This document shows positions 36,954-46,104 of a DNA stretch of 64,000 bases, in pieces. The position numbers and the translations under genes were made by a program. This DNA comes from Brachyspira hampsonii 30446. GTDB lineage: Bacteria; Spirochaetota; Brachyspiria; Brachyspirales; Brachyspiraceae. Numbering within the stretch: position 1 is the first letter of the stretch; every line of letters begins with the position of its first letter. The stretch is from NCBI RefSeq assembly GCF_000316195.1, contig NZ_JH994111.1, positions 932,894 through 996,893 on the forward strand, given 5' to 3'. Below the pieces are notes generated by a model. The model was not told where the DNA came from. It made no database searches and worked only from the letters and a program-made list of their open reading frames with translations.

Positions 36954-37367
36954 ATGATATTAAATTTGGATAGTCTGAAAAAATCGATAATGGCATTAGA
37001 AAAATCAATCAATGTATATGATAGAATTGAAACAGATGATGAAGATTTAATACTTACAATAAGAGCTGGAGTAATACAAAACTTTGAAATAGCTTTTGAA
37101 CAAAGTTGGAAATTTATACAAAGATGGCTTAATGAGAATATAAATCCAGATATAACTAACGGAATAACTAAAAAAGAATTATTCAGATTGGCAGCTAAGC
37201 ATTTACTTATAGATGATGTTGAAAAATGGATAAGATTTAAAGATGCTAGAAATTCGACTTCTCATATTTATTCAAATGAAGTTTCTGAAGAAGTGTTTAA
37301 TGAAGCAGAAGCATTTTTACCTTATGCAAAATCCCTTTTGAAACATTTAGAGGAAAACAATGAATGA
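36954..37367 (+). CDS. HEPN-domain protein of a HEPN/MNT toxin-antitoxin pair
   Basis: A 137-residue all-helical protein of the 'nucleotidyltransferase substrate-binding' (HI0074-like) type. The RNase motif R-x4-H is present as R99-NSTS-H104, within RFKDARNSTSH. In such pairs HEPN is the toxic RNase and the MNT partner silences it by adding AMP near the motif (established for related systems). Start at ATG 36954, only 9 bp after the ackA terminator, so it may rely on read-through or a promoter hidden in the terminator region. The stop overlaps the MNT start by 4 bp. Confidence 0.9.
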   Translation: MILNLDSLKKSIMALEKSINVYDRIETDDEDLILTIRAGVIQNFEIAFEQSWKFIQRWLNENINPDITNGITKKELFRLAAKHLLIDDVEKWIRFKDARNSTSHIYSNEVSEEVFNEAEAFLPYAKSLLKHLEENNE

Positions 37368-37666
37368 TTAACCTGACTGAAAATGAAATTCAAATTATCA
37401 AATATATTCTAAAAAAACATATAAAATATGGAAAAGTATATTTATTTGGTTCAAGAGTAAAAGGAACAAATAAAAAATTTTCAGATATTGATATAGTTAT
37501 AGATATTAATGCCAAATTATCATTAAATGAGATATCAAGAATAAAAGATGATTTTGAAGAAAGTGATTTAATTTATTCTGCTGATATTATTGATTATAAT
37601 GCTATAGAGGATAGTTTTAAGAGCATTATAGATAATGAAAAAGTATTAATATATGAAACTATCTAA
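37364..37666 (+). CDS. minimal nucleotidyltransferase (MNT antitoxin)
   Basis: A 100-residue nucleotidyltransferase with the MNT motif GSRVKG (29-34) and the two catalytic Asp in SDIDIVID (D41, D43); a third acidic residue is likely in the SADIIDY stretch. The ATGA overlap with the HEPN gene gives coupled translation. It would AMPylate the HEPN toxin. All catalytic residues are kept on both partners, so the pair looks functional. Confidence 0.9.
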   Translation: MINLTENEIQIIKYILKKHIKYGKVYLFGSRVKGTNKKFSDIDIVIDINAKLSLNEISRIKDDFEESDLIYSADIIDYNAIEDSFKSIIDNEKVLIYETI

Positions 37667-37742
37667 AATTAAAATATTTTAATTAGTTAATTATATTTTT
37701 TTTCGATACTATAATTATTACTTTATATTAGGAATATTATTT

Positions 37743-39368
37743 ATGAAAAAGAATATATTAATTAAATTATTTTGTTTATTGTATGTTATTTTTATTTTGT
37801 CATGCCATAAAGAGCCAAAAAATATTTTAAATGAAATAACCGTTTCTGTAGGTCCTGAGCCTCAGACAATAGATCCTACAATCAATTCAGCAGTAGATGC
37901 TATGATATATACAACACATTTATTTGAAAATTTAACTATAAGAGATGAGAATAATAATATTATACCAGGAGCTGCCGAAAGCTGGACATCATCTAATAAC
38001 AATACAATATATATTTTTAATATTAGAAGCAATGCCAAATGGTCTGACGGAGTTGATTTAAAGGCCAATGATTTTGTATATGCTTGGAAGAGAATAGTTG
38101 ACCCTAAAAACGGAGCTTCATATTCAATACTTTTGGATGTTATAAAAAATGCCGGCGATATAATGATGGGTAAAAAAGATAAAGAAACATTGGGGGTTAA
38201 AGCATTAGATGATAAAACTTTATATGTAGAATTAGAATATCCTGTTCCTTATTTTTTGGAGATGGTGGCACATACTGCATATACACCTTTGCGTGAAGAT
38301 ATCGTTAGTCAAAATGAGGACGGTTGGACTTTAGATGTTAATACTATGGTTGGAAACGGAGCCTTTCAAATAGTTCGTTGGGATCATAATGCAAGATTGG
38401 TTGTTCGTAAAAATACAGACTATTGGAATTATAAAGAGATTAAGCCTGATATTATTAATTTTGAGTTTATAGATAATGATAATACTGCGATGTCTGCAAT
38501 AATAAATGAAGAAATATATTTTTATCATAATACGCCTATAAATGATAGAGAGATGCTTTTAAAAGAAGGTATTGCAAGAGCTGTACCTAATATATCACTT
38601 TATTTTTACGAAGTTGATAATAGAAAAGAGCCTTTTAATGATGCTAGAGTGAGGAAAGCTATTTCTCTAGCTATAGATAGGGAATATATAGTGAATAATA
38701 TTATGAAAGGAGGAGAAAAACCTGCTGCTGCTATTGTTCCTTATAATATAAAAGATGTTGATAGTACAAATGATTTTAGATATAAAAAAGAGGGATATTT
38801 TTCTACAAAAAGTGAAGATTATCAAAAGAATGTAGAAGAGGCTAGGGCATTACTTGCAGATGCTGGCTATCCTAATGGAGAAAATTTTCCAGTGTTTGAA
38901 TTCATAACAAATCCTGGCTTTCATATTACTATTGCAGAAAGCATACAAGCTATGTTAAAAGAAGCATTAAATATAAATATGGTTATAAGGCAGGAGGAAT
39001 GGGCTGTACTTCTTCAAACTAGAAGAGATGGAAACTTTGATATGGCAAGACAAGGCTGGATTGGAGGATATAATAGTCCTGCTGCATTTCTATCTTTGGT
39101 AAAAACAGGATATGTACTTAATGAGGGAAGATATAATAATACTTTATTTGATAAAGCTTTATTAGATGCTTCTATTGCGGAAAATGATTCAGATAGAAGT
39201 ATGTATTTTCATGAGGCTGAAAGCATTGCTATGAATGATATGGCTATTATACCAATATATTATTATTCCGGAACTGTAATGCAAAATGCAAAATTGACTA
39301 ATGTTATTTATGATATATTCGGTATATATAATTTTAGCAAAGCAGAAATTGTAGAAGAAAGTAATTGA
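37743..39368 (+). CDS. oppA: peptide ABC transporter substrate-binding lipoprotein (OppA family)
   Basis: A 541-residue family 5 solute-binding protein. Lipobox Cys at 21 (FILSCHKEP), then the SBP_bac_5 plan: VGPEPQTIDPTINSA, AESWTSSNNNTIYIFNIRSNAKWSDG, DFVYAWKRIVDPKNGA, NDARVRKAISLAIDRE. This set resembles OppA/MppA oligopeptide binders. No permease or ATPase genes lie beside it, so it must use a transporter encoded elsewhere. It is lipid-anchored in the periplasm. Confidence 0.9.
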   Translation: MKKNILIKLFCLLYVIFILSCHKEPKNILNEITVSVGPEPQTIDPTINSAVDAMIYTTHLFENLTIRDENNNIIPGAAESWTSSNNNTIYIFNIRSNAKWSDGVDLKANDFVYAWKRIVDPKNGASYSILLDVIKNAGDIMMGKKDKETLGVKALDDKTLYVELEYPVPYFLEMVAHTAYTPLREDIVSQNEDGWTLDVNTMVGNGAFQIVRWDHNARLVVRKNTDYWNYKEIKPDIINFEFIDNDNTAMSAIINEEIYFYHNTPINDREMLLKEGIARAVPNISLYFYEVDNRKEPFNDARVRKAISLAIDREYIVNNIMKGGEKPAAAIVPYNIKDVDSTNDFRYKKEGYFSTKSEDYQKNVEEARALLADAGYPNGENFPVFEFITNPGFHITIAESIQAMLKEALNINMVIRQEEWAVLLQTRRDGNFDMARQGWIGGYNSPAAFLSLVKTGYVLNEGRYNNTLFDKALLDASIAENDSDRSMYFHEAESIAMNDMAIIPIYYYSGTVMQNAKLTNVIYDIFGIYNFSKAEIVEESN

Positions 39369-39371
39369 TAC

Positions 39372-39884
39372 TTATATTCCTTTTCCTTCTATAGTTCTTA
39401 ATTTATTTACAGGAATATCTGTATATTTATTGGATTCTTCTTTAGAGAGCCTAGTCCATTCTACTGTAGCTCCTACTATGCCTTTTTTATCTAATGATGC
39501 TTTCAGAAATAATGTTTTTTTGTCTTCTGATAAACTTATTTTGGCATAGTATGTGCTTCCCTGATCTGTATGATATATTCTTCCTGTCTGCCACTCACCG
39601 TCTTGGAATACTATATCATATATAAATATTAATCCTTTTAAATCCTTATCTCTCAATGATTTATCGGGATTATGTATATCCAATGTACTTTTTACATTAT
39701 CATGCAATGCTATGCCGTAAGCATATACTTTATTATCGATAACTATTATTTTGGCTACTTTCATTCTTCCTCTAGGTTTTTCAGGCATAGCCCAGAAGCC
39801 TTCAACATCTTTTGCATTATTTTCAGCATATACTAAAGAGCTTAATATAATTATAAACAACATAAATAATATACTATTTTTCAT
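39372..39884 (-). CDS. DUF2147-family exported protein
   Basis: A 170-residue exported protein with a signal peptide (MKNSILFMLFIIILSSLVYA) and the DUF2147 pattern: EGFWAMPEKPRGRMKVAKI, then the central Asp/Gly-rich part ending with GATVEWTRL. The family is periplasmic or secreted with unknown function. Start at ATG 39884, with a TTG four codons earlier being less likely. It converges with oppA, leaving 3 bp between the stops. Confidence 0.82.
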   Translation of the reverse strand: MKNSILFMLFIIILSSLVYAENNAKDVEGFWAMPEKPRGRMKVAKIIVIDNKVYAYGIALHDNVKSTLDIHNPDKSLRDKDLKGLIFIYDIVFQDGEWQTGRIYHTDQGSTYYAKISLSEDKKTLFLKASLDKKGIVGATVEWTRLSKEESNKYTDIPVNKLRTIEGKGI

Positions 39885-40031
39885 TTTATAATCCAAGTTT
39901 ATTTTTTATAAATTATATATTTAAATAATATTTTTTCTATAGTATTTTATTATTTATATATTGATTATTATTTTTTATTATATAAAATTACTGATATAAA
40001 ACAAATAACTATTAAATCAAGGAAATAAAAA

Positions 40032-41156
40032 ATGAAAGATGTGAGAATAGAAAAATTAGCAAAAACTATAGTTAATTATTCATGCAAATTAAAAAAAGGT
40101 GAAAAAATACTTATAAAATCTTATGGAGAGGGTGAAGAAAGAAATTTAGTAAATGCTATTATCAAAGAAGTTTATAAAATAGGAGCAAGTCCTTTTGTTT
40201 GGAATCATGATCCTCATATACTTAGAGAGTTATTGAAGCAATGTAATGAAGAGCAGATGAAAACTTGGGCTAAATCTGATTTGATGCTTATGAAAGAGAT
40301 GGATGCTTATGTTGGTATATGGGGCGGCTTGAATAGTGCAGAAAACTCTTCTGTAAAAATGGAAAATCATGCTATATATGAAAAGTTTTATCTTGATCCG
40401 GTACACATGAAAGAGAGAGTAAAAAATACTAAATGGGTTGTTATGAATTATCCTACATCAGCCATGGCTCAGCAGGCTTCTATGAGTACAGATGAATTTG
40501 AAGATTTTTATTTTAAGGTTTGCAATTTGGATTATTCTAAGATGTCTAAAGCTATGGATAATTTAGTAAAACTTATGAATAAAACTGACAAAGTGAGAAT
40601 AGTTGGAAAAGATACCGATTTAACTTTCTCTATAAAAGATATACCTGCTATAAAATGTGCAGGTGAGCTTAATATACCTGACGGAGAAGTATTTACTGCC
40701 CCTGTAAAAAATTCTGTTAATGGTATTTTATCTTATAATACACCTTCTTTATACAGTGACGGATTTACTTATGAGAATATCAGATTTGAGTTTAAAAATG
40801 GAAAAATAATTAATGCTTCCTGCAATGATACAAATAGAATAAATAAGATATTGGATAGTGATGCAGGTGCCAGATATATAGGTGAGTTTGCCATAGGAGT
40901 TAATCCTTATATTACAGAGCCTATGAAAGATATATTATTTGATGAGAAAATTATGGGAAGTTTCCATTTTACACCGGGTGCTTGTTATGATGAAGCTCCT
41001 AATGGAAATAGTTCTAAAGTACATTGGGATTTAGTATGTATACAGACTAAAAAGTATGGCGGCGGCGAAATTTATTTTGATGATAAATTGATAAGAAAAG
41101 ACGGATTATTTGTTATTGACAGTCTTAAATGTTTGAATCCTAATAATTTAAAATAA
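40032..41156 (+). CDS. M29-family aminopeptidase
   Basis: A 374-residue cytoplasmic metallo-aminopeptidase of the AmpS/PepS (M29) family. The metal-site motifs are seen: GELNIPDGEVFTAP, then SFHFTPGACYDE and KVHWDLV. AAGGA lies 7 bp upstream of the ATG. It would trim peptides, which fits with the OppA-like peptide binder nearby. A GNAT acetyltransferase follows after 16 bp. Confidence 0.9.
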   Translation: MKDVRIEKLAKTIVNYSCKLKKGEKILIKSYGEGEERNLVNAIIKEVYKIGASPFVWNHDPHILRELLKQCNEEQMKTWAKSDLMLMKEMDAYVGIWGGLNSAENSSVKMENHAIYEKFYLDPVHMKERVKNTKWVVMNYPTSAMAQQASMSTDEFEDFYFKVCNLDYSKMSKAMDNLVKLMNKTDKVRIVGKDTDLTFSIKDIPAIKCAGELNIPDGEVFTAPVKNSVNGILSYNTPSLYSDGFTYENIRFEFKNGKIINASCNDTNRINKILDSDAGARYIGEFAIGVNPYITEPMKDILFDEKIMGSFHFTPGACYDEAPNGNSSKVHWDLVCIQTKKYGGGEIYFDDKLIRKDGLFVIDSLKCLNPNNLK

Positions 41157-41172
41157 TGCAAAAGGTTTATAA

Positions 41173-41658
41173 ATGAGTGATAAGAAATTTGATATTAGAT
41201 TTGCTGTTATTGAAGATGTTGGTGTAATATTAAAATTTATAAAAGAACTTGCCTGTTATGAAAAATTAGAGCATGAGGTTAGTGCGACTGAGGATATACT
41301 TAAAGAGTGGATATTTGAAAAAAAGAAATGCGAAGTTTTAATAGCCTTAGAAAATAATATTGAAATAGGATATGCATTATTTTTTCATAATTTTTCTACC
41401 TTTTTGGGAAAGGCTGGAATATATTTAGAAGATTTATATATTACACCTGATTATAGGGGATTGGGATATGGAAAAAGACTTTTAAAAGAGGTGGCAAAAA
41501 TTGCAGTTGAAAGAGGATGCGAAAGACTTGATTGGCAGTGTTTGGATTGGAATAAATCTAGTATTGATTTTTATTTATCACTCAATACGATTGAGATGTC
41601 AGATTGGACTTCTTATAGGCTTAGTCATGAAGTTTTAAAAAGATTCGCTTATGAATAA
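41173..41658 (+). CDS. GNAT acetyltransferase, diamine N-acetyltransferase-like
   Basis: A 161-residue GNAT enzyme. The acetyl-CoA site reads IYLEDLYITPDYRGLGYGKRLL, the pattern of spermidine/spermine N1-acetyltransferases; it is followed by GCERLDWQCLDWNKSSIDFY and a C-terminal LSHEVLKRFA. Substrate probably a polyamine or diamine (by similarity, not proven). In one unit with the aminopeptidase. Confidence 0.85.
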   Translation: MSDKKFDIRFAVIEDVGVILKFIKELACYEKLEHEVSATEDILKEWIFEKKKCEVLIALENNIEIGYALFFHNFSTFLGKAGIYLEDLYITPDYRGLGYGKRLLKEVAKIAVERGCERLDWQCLDWNKSSIDFYLSLNTIEMSDWTSYRLSHEVLKRFAYE

Positions 41659-41813
41659 TTAAAGCAGCTTTATAAAATAGTGATAAAAATATTGTATTAG
41701 TCTTTTATTATATTTAAATATTAAGCAGTTTATAGTATCATTTAGAAAAAGTTAAATATGATTATTAATAATTAGATTTATGATACTTAAAAAATATTCA
41801 ATATTCTATAAAT

Positions 41814-42085
41814 TAGACTTGTTTCAAAACTACTTGGTAAAATTATATACGAAATTTTTATAATTTATAAATCATAAAATATTTTACAGGTTGTATAAAT
41901 TATTATTTCAGTATATAAAGATGCAGTCCATCACCCGCCAATACCTGCTGACCCAAAGGCGGACTTCGTATGCAGCACTGCCAAGTAGATGCCTTTCCTA
42001 CGGCAGCAAAAAAAAGTGGTAGTTGCCGAAGGCACGAATATGTGTTTCGCAATTAATAAATAAAATTAGTTTTTAAACAAGTCTA
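41814..42085 (+). mobile_element. MITE-like element type 1
   Basis: TA-GACTTGTTTCAAAACTACTTG at the left, TTAGTTTTTAAACAAGTC-TA at the right (one change from perfect). AT-rich arms and a GC-rich core (about 41922-42045), beginning ATGCAGTCCATCACCCGCC and including GGCGGACTTCGTATG. The core is shorter and differs in order from those at 16613 and 19879. It lies immediately before the pyrH promoter. Confidence 0.8.
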
Positions 42086-42095
42086 TTATTAAATC

Positions 42096-42124
42096 TTGAT
42101 ATATATGTAAAAAGATAGTATAAT
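42096..42124 (+). promoter_or_regulatory. pyrH-floA promoter
   Basis: TTGATA (42096-42101), 17-bp spacer, TATAAT (42119-42124). The -35 is only 11 bp after the end of the MITE-like element. Confidence 0.8.
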
Positions 42125-42157
42125 TCAAAAAATTAACTTTATAAAAAGAGGTCAATA

Positions 42158-42862
42158 ATGAAAAAAAGAGTATTGCTTAAGATATCAGGAGAAGCTTTAC
42201 TTGGTCAAAAAGAATACGGTATAGATAATAATGTTGTTGATAGAATAGCATTAGAGATGAAAGAGGCTGGAAATGATACAGAAATAGCTGTGGTTGTAGG
42301 GGGCGGAAATATTTTCAGAGGTATGCAGTTATCTGATAAAACAGGTATGGTAAGGGCTACTGCTGATTCTATGGGTATGCTTGCTACTATTATGAATGCA
42401 ATAGCACTAAAAGACAGATTTATGGCAGCAGGCACTCCTACTCAAATATTATCAGCTTTTAATATAGAAGGAATGATAGAAGGCTTTGAAAGAGACAAGG
42501 CTATTCGCATATTAGAGAGAGGCAATGTTTTAATCATAGCAGGCGGTACTTCTAATCCTTATTTTACAACTGACAGTACAGCTATACTTAGAGCTTTAGA
42601 GATAGGTGCTTCTATAGTATTAAAAGGTACTAATGTTGATGGAGTTTATGATAAGGACCCTAAAAAGAATGAAGATGCCAAAATGTACAATGATATAACT
42701 TTTAAAGAAGCCATTAATCAGAATTTAAGAGTTATGGATATGACAGCTTTTGCCATGGCTAATGATAATGATATGCCTATAAGAGTATTTAATATGAATA
42801 AAGCCGGTAATATCACAAAAGCTATTTCCGGTGAAAATATAGGAACTTATGTACATAATTAA
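42158..42862 (+). CDS. pyrH: UMP kinase
   Basis: Phosphorylates UMP to UDP in pyrimidine synthesis; 234 residues. Bacterial UMP-kinase motifs are present: [60 protein letters not shown] precedes the ATG. In many bacteria pyrH sits beside frr; here frr-uppS-cdsA is 15 kb away and pyrH is followed by floA after 23 bp. Confidence 0.97.
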   Translation: MKKRVLLKISGEALLGQKEYGIDNNVVDRIALEMKEAGNDTEIAVVVGGGNIFRGMQLSDKTGMVRATADSMGMLATIMNAIALKDRFMAAGTPTQILSAFNIEGMIEGFERDKAIRILERGNVLIIAGGTSNPYFTTDSTAILRALEIGASIVLKGTNVDGVYDKDPKKNEDAKMYNDITFKEAINQNLRVMDMTAFAMANDNDMPIRVFNMNKAGNITKAISGENIGTYVHN

Positions 42863-42885
42863 TAATATTTTTAGGAGGTTTATAT

Positions 42886-43905
42886 ATGTTTGATTTTGGT
42901 TATATTCCAATTATTCCTATGTTTGTCGGTATTGTAGTAATACTGATACTTTTATTTATTTTCTTACATTTTTTCCCTATGGGACTTTGGATTACGGCTT
43001 TGTTTTCTGGTGTAAGAATAAATATGATAACATTGATTACTATGCGTCTTAGAAGAGTTAATCCTTCGCTTATAGTATTAAATCAAATAAAGTTATGGAA
43101 GGCTGGTTTAAAGATAGGTACTAATGAACTTGAGGCACATTATTTGGCTGGTGGTAATCCTACTGCTGTTGCTGATGCTTTGATAGCTGCTGATAAGGCT
43201 TCTTTGGATTTGAACTTTGAGAGGGCTGCTGCTATAGATTTGGCTGGAAGGGATTTGGTTGATGCTATAAGAACTTCTGTTTCTCCTAGAGTTATTGCCA
43301 CTCCTTTGATTGCTGCTGTTGCTAAAGATGGTATACAGGTTAAGGCTACTGCTAGAGTTACAGTTAGAACTAATATTAATCGTCTTGTTGGCGGAGCTGG
43401 AGAGGAGACTATTATTGCAAGAGTAGGAGAGGGTATAGTTACTACTATAGGTAGTTCTGCTTCTCATAAAGAAGTTTTAGAAAATCCTGATAGAATTTCT
43501 CAAGTTGTACTTGCTAAGGGGCTTGATTCAGGTACTGCTTTTGAGATACTTTCTATTGATATTGCTGATGTTGATGTTGGAAGTAATATTGGTGCTTTCT
43601 TACAGATTGACCAAGCTGAGGCAGATAAAAAGATAGCTCAGGCTAAAGCTGAAGAGAGAAGAGTTATGGCTATAGCCCGTGAACAGGAGATGCGTGCTCA
43701 GGTTGAAGAGATGAAAGCTAAAGTTGTAGAGGCTGAATCTCAGCTTCCTCTTGCTATTGCTGAGGCTCTTAAAAAAGGAAATATTGGGGTATTGGATTAT
43801 TATAATATGAAAAATGTTATGGCTGATACAGAGATGAGGTATAGTATTTCTGGAATGGACTCAGCAAGTAAAAATAATAATTCTAATAACAGTATAAAAC
43901 AGTAA
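42886..43905 (+). CDS. floA: flotillin-like membrane-microdomain protein
   Basis: A 339-residue FloA/UPF0365 protein: a membrane segment at about 10-30, then the SPFH-like domain ([36 protein letters not shown]) and an Ala/Glu-rich coiled coil (about 245-290). Flotillins scaffold membrane microdomains. AGGAGG precedes the ATG. Cotranscribed with pyrH, ending in a strong terminator. Confidence 0.95.
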   Translation: MFDFGYIPIIPMFVGIVVILILLFIFLHFFPMGLWITALFSGVRINMITLITMRLRRVNPSLIVLNQIKLWKAGLKIGTNELEAHYLAGGNPTAVADALIAADKASLDLNFERAAAIDLAGRDLVDAIRTSVSPRVIATPLIAAVAKDGIQVKATARVTVRTNINRLVGGAGEETIIARVGEGIVTTIGSSASHKEVLENPDRISQVVLAKGLDSGTAFEILSIDIADVDVGSNIGAFLQIDQAEADKKIAQAKAEERRVMAIAREQEMRAQVEEMKAKVVEAESQLPLAIAEALKKGNIGVLDYYNMKNVMADTEMRYSISGMDSASKNNNSNNSIKQ

Positions 43906-43928
43906 ATTGTGTTTATTTATAATTTTTA

Positions 43929-43977
43929 TAGTCTGTATATATTATTTTGTATACAGACTATTTTTTATATTTAATAT
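43929..43977 (+). terminator. pyrH-floA terminator
   Basis: TAGTCTGTATA pairs with TATACAGACTA, followed by TTTTTTATAT. Confidence 0.9.
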
Positions 43978-44012
43978 TGATTTTATTTAGTATTTATTTT
44001 AAGGATAATTTT

Positions 44013-45212
44013 ATGACTATAGAAGAGTTTAATTCCAAATATTTAGTAAATAGAGATGGTACTAATTCTGAGAAATGGGAAACAGAAAAAGATATTAGAT
44101 TTAAAACAGCAGGACTTCTTCCTATGTGGGTTGCTGATATGGAGTTTAAAGCTCCTGATGAAGTTATAGAAGCTATGAATAAAAGAGTATCTCATGGAGT
44201 TTTTGGCTATACTGTTTTATGGGATGGCTATTTTGAAGCATTTTTTGATTGGCAGAAAAAAAGATATAATATTGATTTAAAAAAAGAATGGATAAAATTT
44301 TCTACAGGGGTTGTAACTTCTATATATTGGCTTGTGAATGCTTTTACTCAAAAAGGAGATTCTATTATTATACTTACACCTGTTTATTATCCTTTTCATA
44401 ATGCTGTTAAAGATAATGATAGAAATTTAATTGAATGCGGATTGAAAAATGATAATGGTGTTTTTACAATAGATTTTGAGAGATTAGAAAATGACATTGT
44501 AAAAAATAATGTTAAAATGATGATATTCTGCAATCCTCATAACCCTGTGGGAAGAGTGTGGACTGATGAAGAGATTGATAAAACTTTTGATATATGCAAA
44601 AAGCATAATGTTTATATAATTTCTGATGAAATTCATCAGGATATAAACTTAGGAATTCGTCCTTTTATCTCTGCACTTTCTATTAAAAATAAGGATAAAT
44701 ATATTGACAGGCTTATAGTATTAACTTCGGCATCAAAGACTTTTAATTTAGCATGTCTTTTAAATTCGCATATCATTATACCAGATGCCGATATGAGAAA
44801 AATTTATAAGCAGTATGTTAACACAATTAATAGAACAGAATTAAGTGTGTTAGGTATGACAGCAGCAGAAGCAGCATACAGATACGGAGAAGATTGGCTT
44901 GACGGACTTTTAAAAACTATAAAAAGAAATTATGAATACATTAGAGATGAATTAAAAGATAAAATTCCTGATATAATAGTTAGTCCTTTAGAAGGAACAT
45001 ATTTGCCTTTTATAGATTTAAGGAAAGTTGCAGATAAGGATAGAGTAAAAGAGCTAATACAAGATGATTGTAAAATAGCAGTTGATTTCGGAGAATGGTT
45101 TTCAAAGGATTATAAAGGCTTTATAAGATTGAATATAGCAACAGACTTTAGCTATATAAAACTTTTTATTGAGAGAATAGTTCATCAATTAAAAAATAAA
45201 AGTTATAAATAA
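44013..45212 (+). CDS. MalY/PatB-type cystathionine beta-lyase (PLP enzyme)
   Basis: A 399-residue fold-type I PLP enzyme. The PLP lysine lies in TSASKTFNLACL; other motifs are WVADMEFK, CNPHNPVG and ISDEIHQD. The group includes C-S lyases releasing homocysteine, H2S and pyruvate from cystathionine/cysteine, and the MalY regulator type. The start is ATG 44013 with AAGGATAATTTT just before; a longer open frame upstream runs through the floA terminator and is not used. SKTFNLACL differs slightly from the usual SKTFNLAGL (Cys for Gly). Confidence 0.88.
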   Translation: MTIEEFNSKYLVNRDGTNSEKWETEKDIRFKTAGLLPMWVADMEFKAPDEVIEAMNKRVSHGVFGYTVLWDGYFEAFFDWQKKRYNIDLKKEWIKFSTGVVTSIYWLVNAFTQKGDSIIILTPVYYPFHNAVKDNDRNLIECGLKNDNGVFTIDFERLENDIVKNNVKMMIFCNPHNPVGRVWTDEEIDKTFDICKKHNVYIISDEIHQDINLGIRPFISALSIKNKDKYIDRLIVLTSASKTFNLACLLNSHIIIPDADMRKIYKQYVNTINRTELSVLGMTAAEAAYRYGEDWLDGLLKTIKRNYEYIRDELKDKIPDIIVSPLEGTYLPFIDLRKVADKDRVKELIQDDCKIAVDFGEWFSKDYKGFIRLNIATDFSYIKLFIERIVHQLKNKSYK

Positions 45213-45288
45213 TTTGATAATTTATTTATTATAGTTTATAATGATATAATATTTGCAATATATTAAATAATTTTAATAATTATATTTT

Positions 45289-45305
45289 TTAGTAATTTTT
45301 ACTAA
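45289..45305 (+). promoter_or_regulatory. 17-bp palindrome, candidate operator for ahpC
   Basis: TTAGTAA-TTT-TTACTAA is a perfect 7-3-7 inverted repeat, 17 bp upstream of the ahpC -35. Fur/PerR-type operators are AT-rich palindromes of similar size, but the sequence is not the known PerR box; the regulator is unknown. Confidence 0.5.
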
Positions 45306-45322
45306 TATATATATTTTTTTAC

Positions 45323-45351
45323 TTGACAAAAACTATTATTTAGTGTATTGT
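45323..45351 (+). promoter_or_regulatory. ahpC promoter
   Basis: Consensus TTGACA (45323-45328), 17-bp spacer, TATTGT (45346-45351), 34 bp before the ahpC start. Confidence 0.75.
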
Positions 45352-45385
45352 TAGAATATACAAACATGAATAAAGGAGTTATAAT

Positions 45386-45949
45386 ATGAGTTTAATTAAT
45401 AGAAAACTTATTGATTTCAAAGTTGAAGCTTATCAAAATGGTGAATTCAAAACTGTTGAAACTAAAGATGTATTAGGTAAATGGAGTGTATTTTTCTTCT
45501 ATCCAGCAGACTTTACATTTGTATGTCCTACAGAATTAGAAGATTTAAATAGCGTATATGATGAATTAAAGAAAATTAATTGTGAAGTTTATTCAGTATC
45601 AGCAGATACTCATTTCGTACATAAAGCTTGGGCAGATGCTACAAAAACTATAGCTAATCTTAAATACACTATGCTTGGAGACCCAACTGGAGTATTAGGA
45701 AGATTCTTTGAAGTATTTGTAGATGAAGTTGGACAAGATTTACGCGGAAGTTTCATTGTAAATCCAGAAGGTCAAATCAAAGCTTATGAAGTACATGATA
45801 TGGGAATCGGAAGAGATGCTAATGAATTATTGCGCAAAGTACAAGCTGCTCAATATGTAGCTGAACATGGCGGCGAAGTTTGTCCTGCTAAATGGAAACC
45901 AGGTGCTAAAACTTTAAAACCAGGTATTGATTTAGTTGGTAAACTATAA
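45386..45949 (+). CDS. ahpC: alkyl hydroperoxide reductase subunit C (peroxiredoxin)
   Basis: Typical 2-Cys peroxiredoxin that reduces peroxides; 187 residues. Peroxidatic Cys47 in FTFVCPTE and resolving Cys at about 166 in EVCPAKW. AAGGAG precedes the ATG. No ahpF is adjacent, so reduction comes from another system (thioredoxin-like or an unlinked ahpF). Codon use and the consensus promoter suggest strong expression, in keeping with an anaerobe meeting oxygen at the gut mucosa (inference). Confidence 0.97.
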   Translation: MSLINRKLIDFKVEAYQNGEFKTVETKDVLGKWSVFFFYPADFTFVCPTELEDLNSVYDELKKINCEVYSVSADTHFVHKAWADATKTIANLKYTMLGDPTGVLGRFFEVFVDEVGQDLRGSFIVNPEGQIKAYEVHDMGIGRDANELLRKVQAAQYVAEHGGEVCPAKWKPGAKTLKPGIDLVGKL

Positions 45950-45991
45950 TTTTGTAATATAATAATATTAATTTAAATATAGTATAAAATT

Positions 45992-46028
45992 AAAGGGCAT
46001 ATAATTTATTTTATATGTCCTTTTTTAT
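45992..46028 (+). terminator. ahpC terminator
   Basis: AAAGGGCATATAA pairs with TTATATGTCCTTT (one G-T pair), followed by T-rich sequence. Confidence 0.85.
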
Positions 46029-46051
46029 TTTTAAAATTTTATGCAAAATAA

Positions 46052-46081
46052 AAGACAGGAAATAATCATAAATCCTGTCTT
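46052..46081 (-). terminator. fabD terminator
   Basis: AAGACAGGA and TCCTGTCTT (9 bp) around a 12-base loop; on the minus strand TTATTTT follows. Confidence 0.85.
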
Positions 46082-46104
46082 CATATTATTATTTTTTATT
46101 AAAA

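Noticed and set aside
43108-43467. 119-codon Ser-rich minus-strand frame inside floA
   Set aside because: Low-complexity mirror of the Ala/Gly/Thr-rich floA sequence; no ribosome site.
43947-44012. Longer N-terminus for the MalY-like enzyme
   Set aside because: It would overlap the floA terminator and add a hydrophobic head not found in the family; AAGGAT before ATG 44013 fits.
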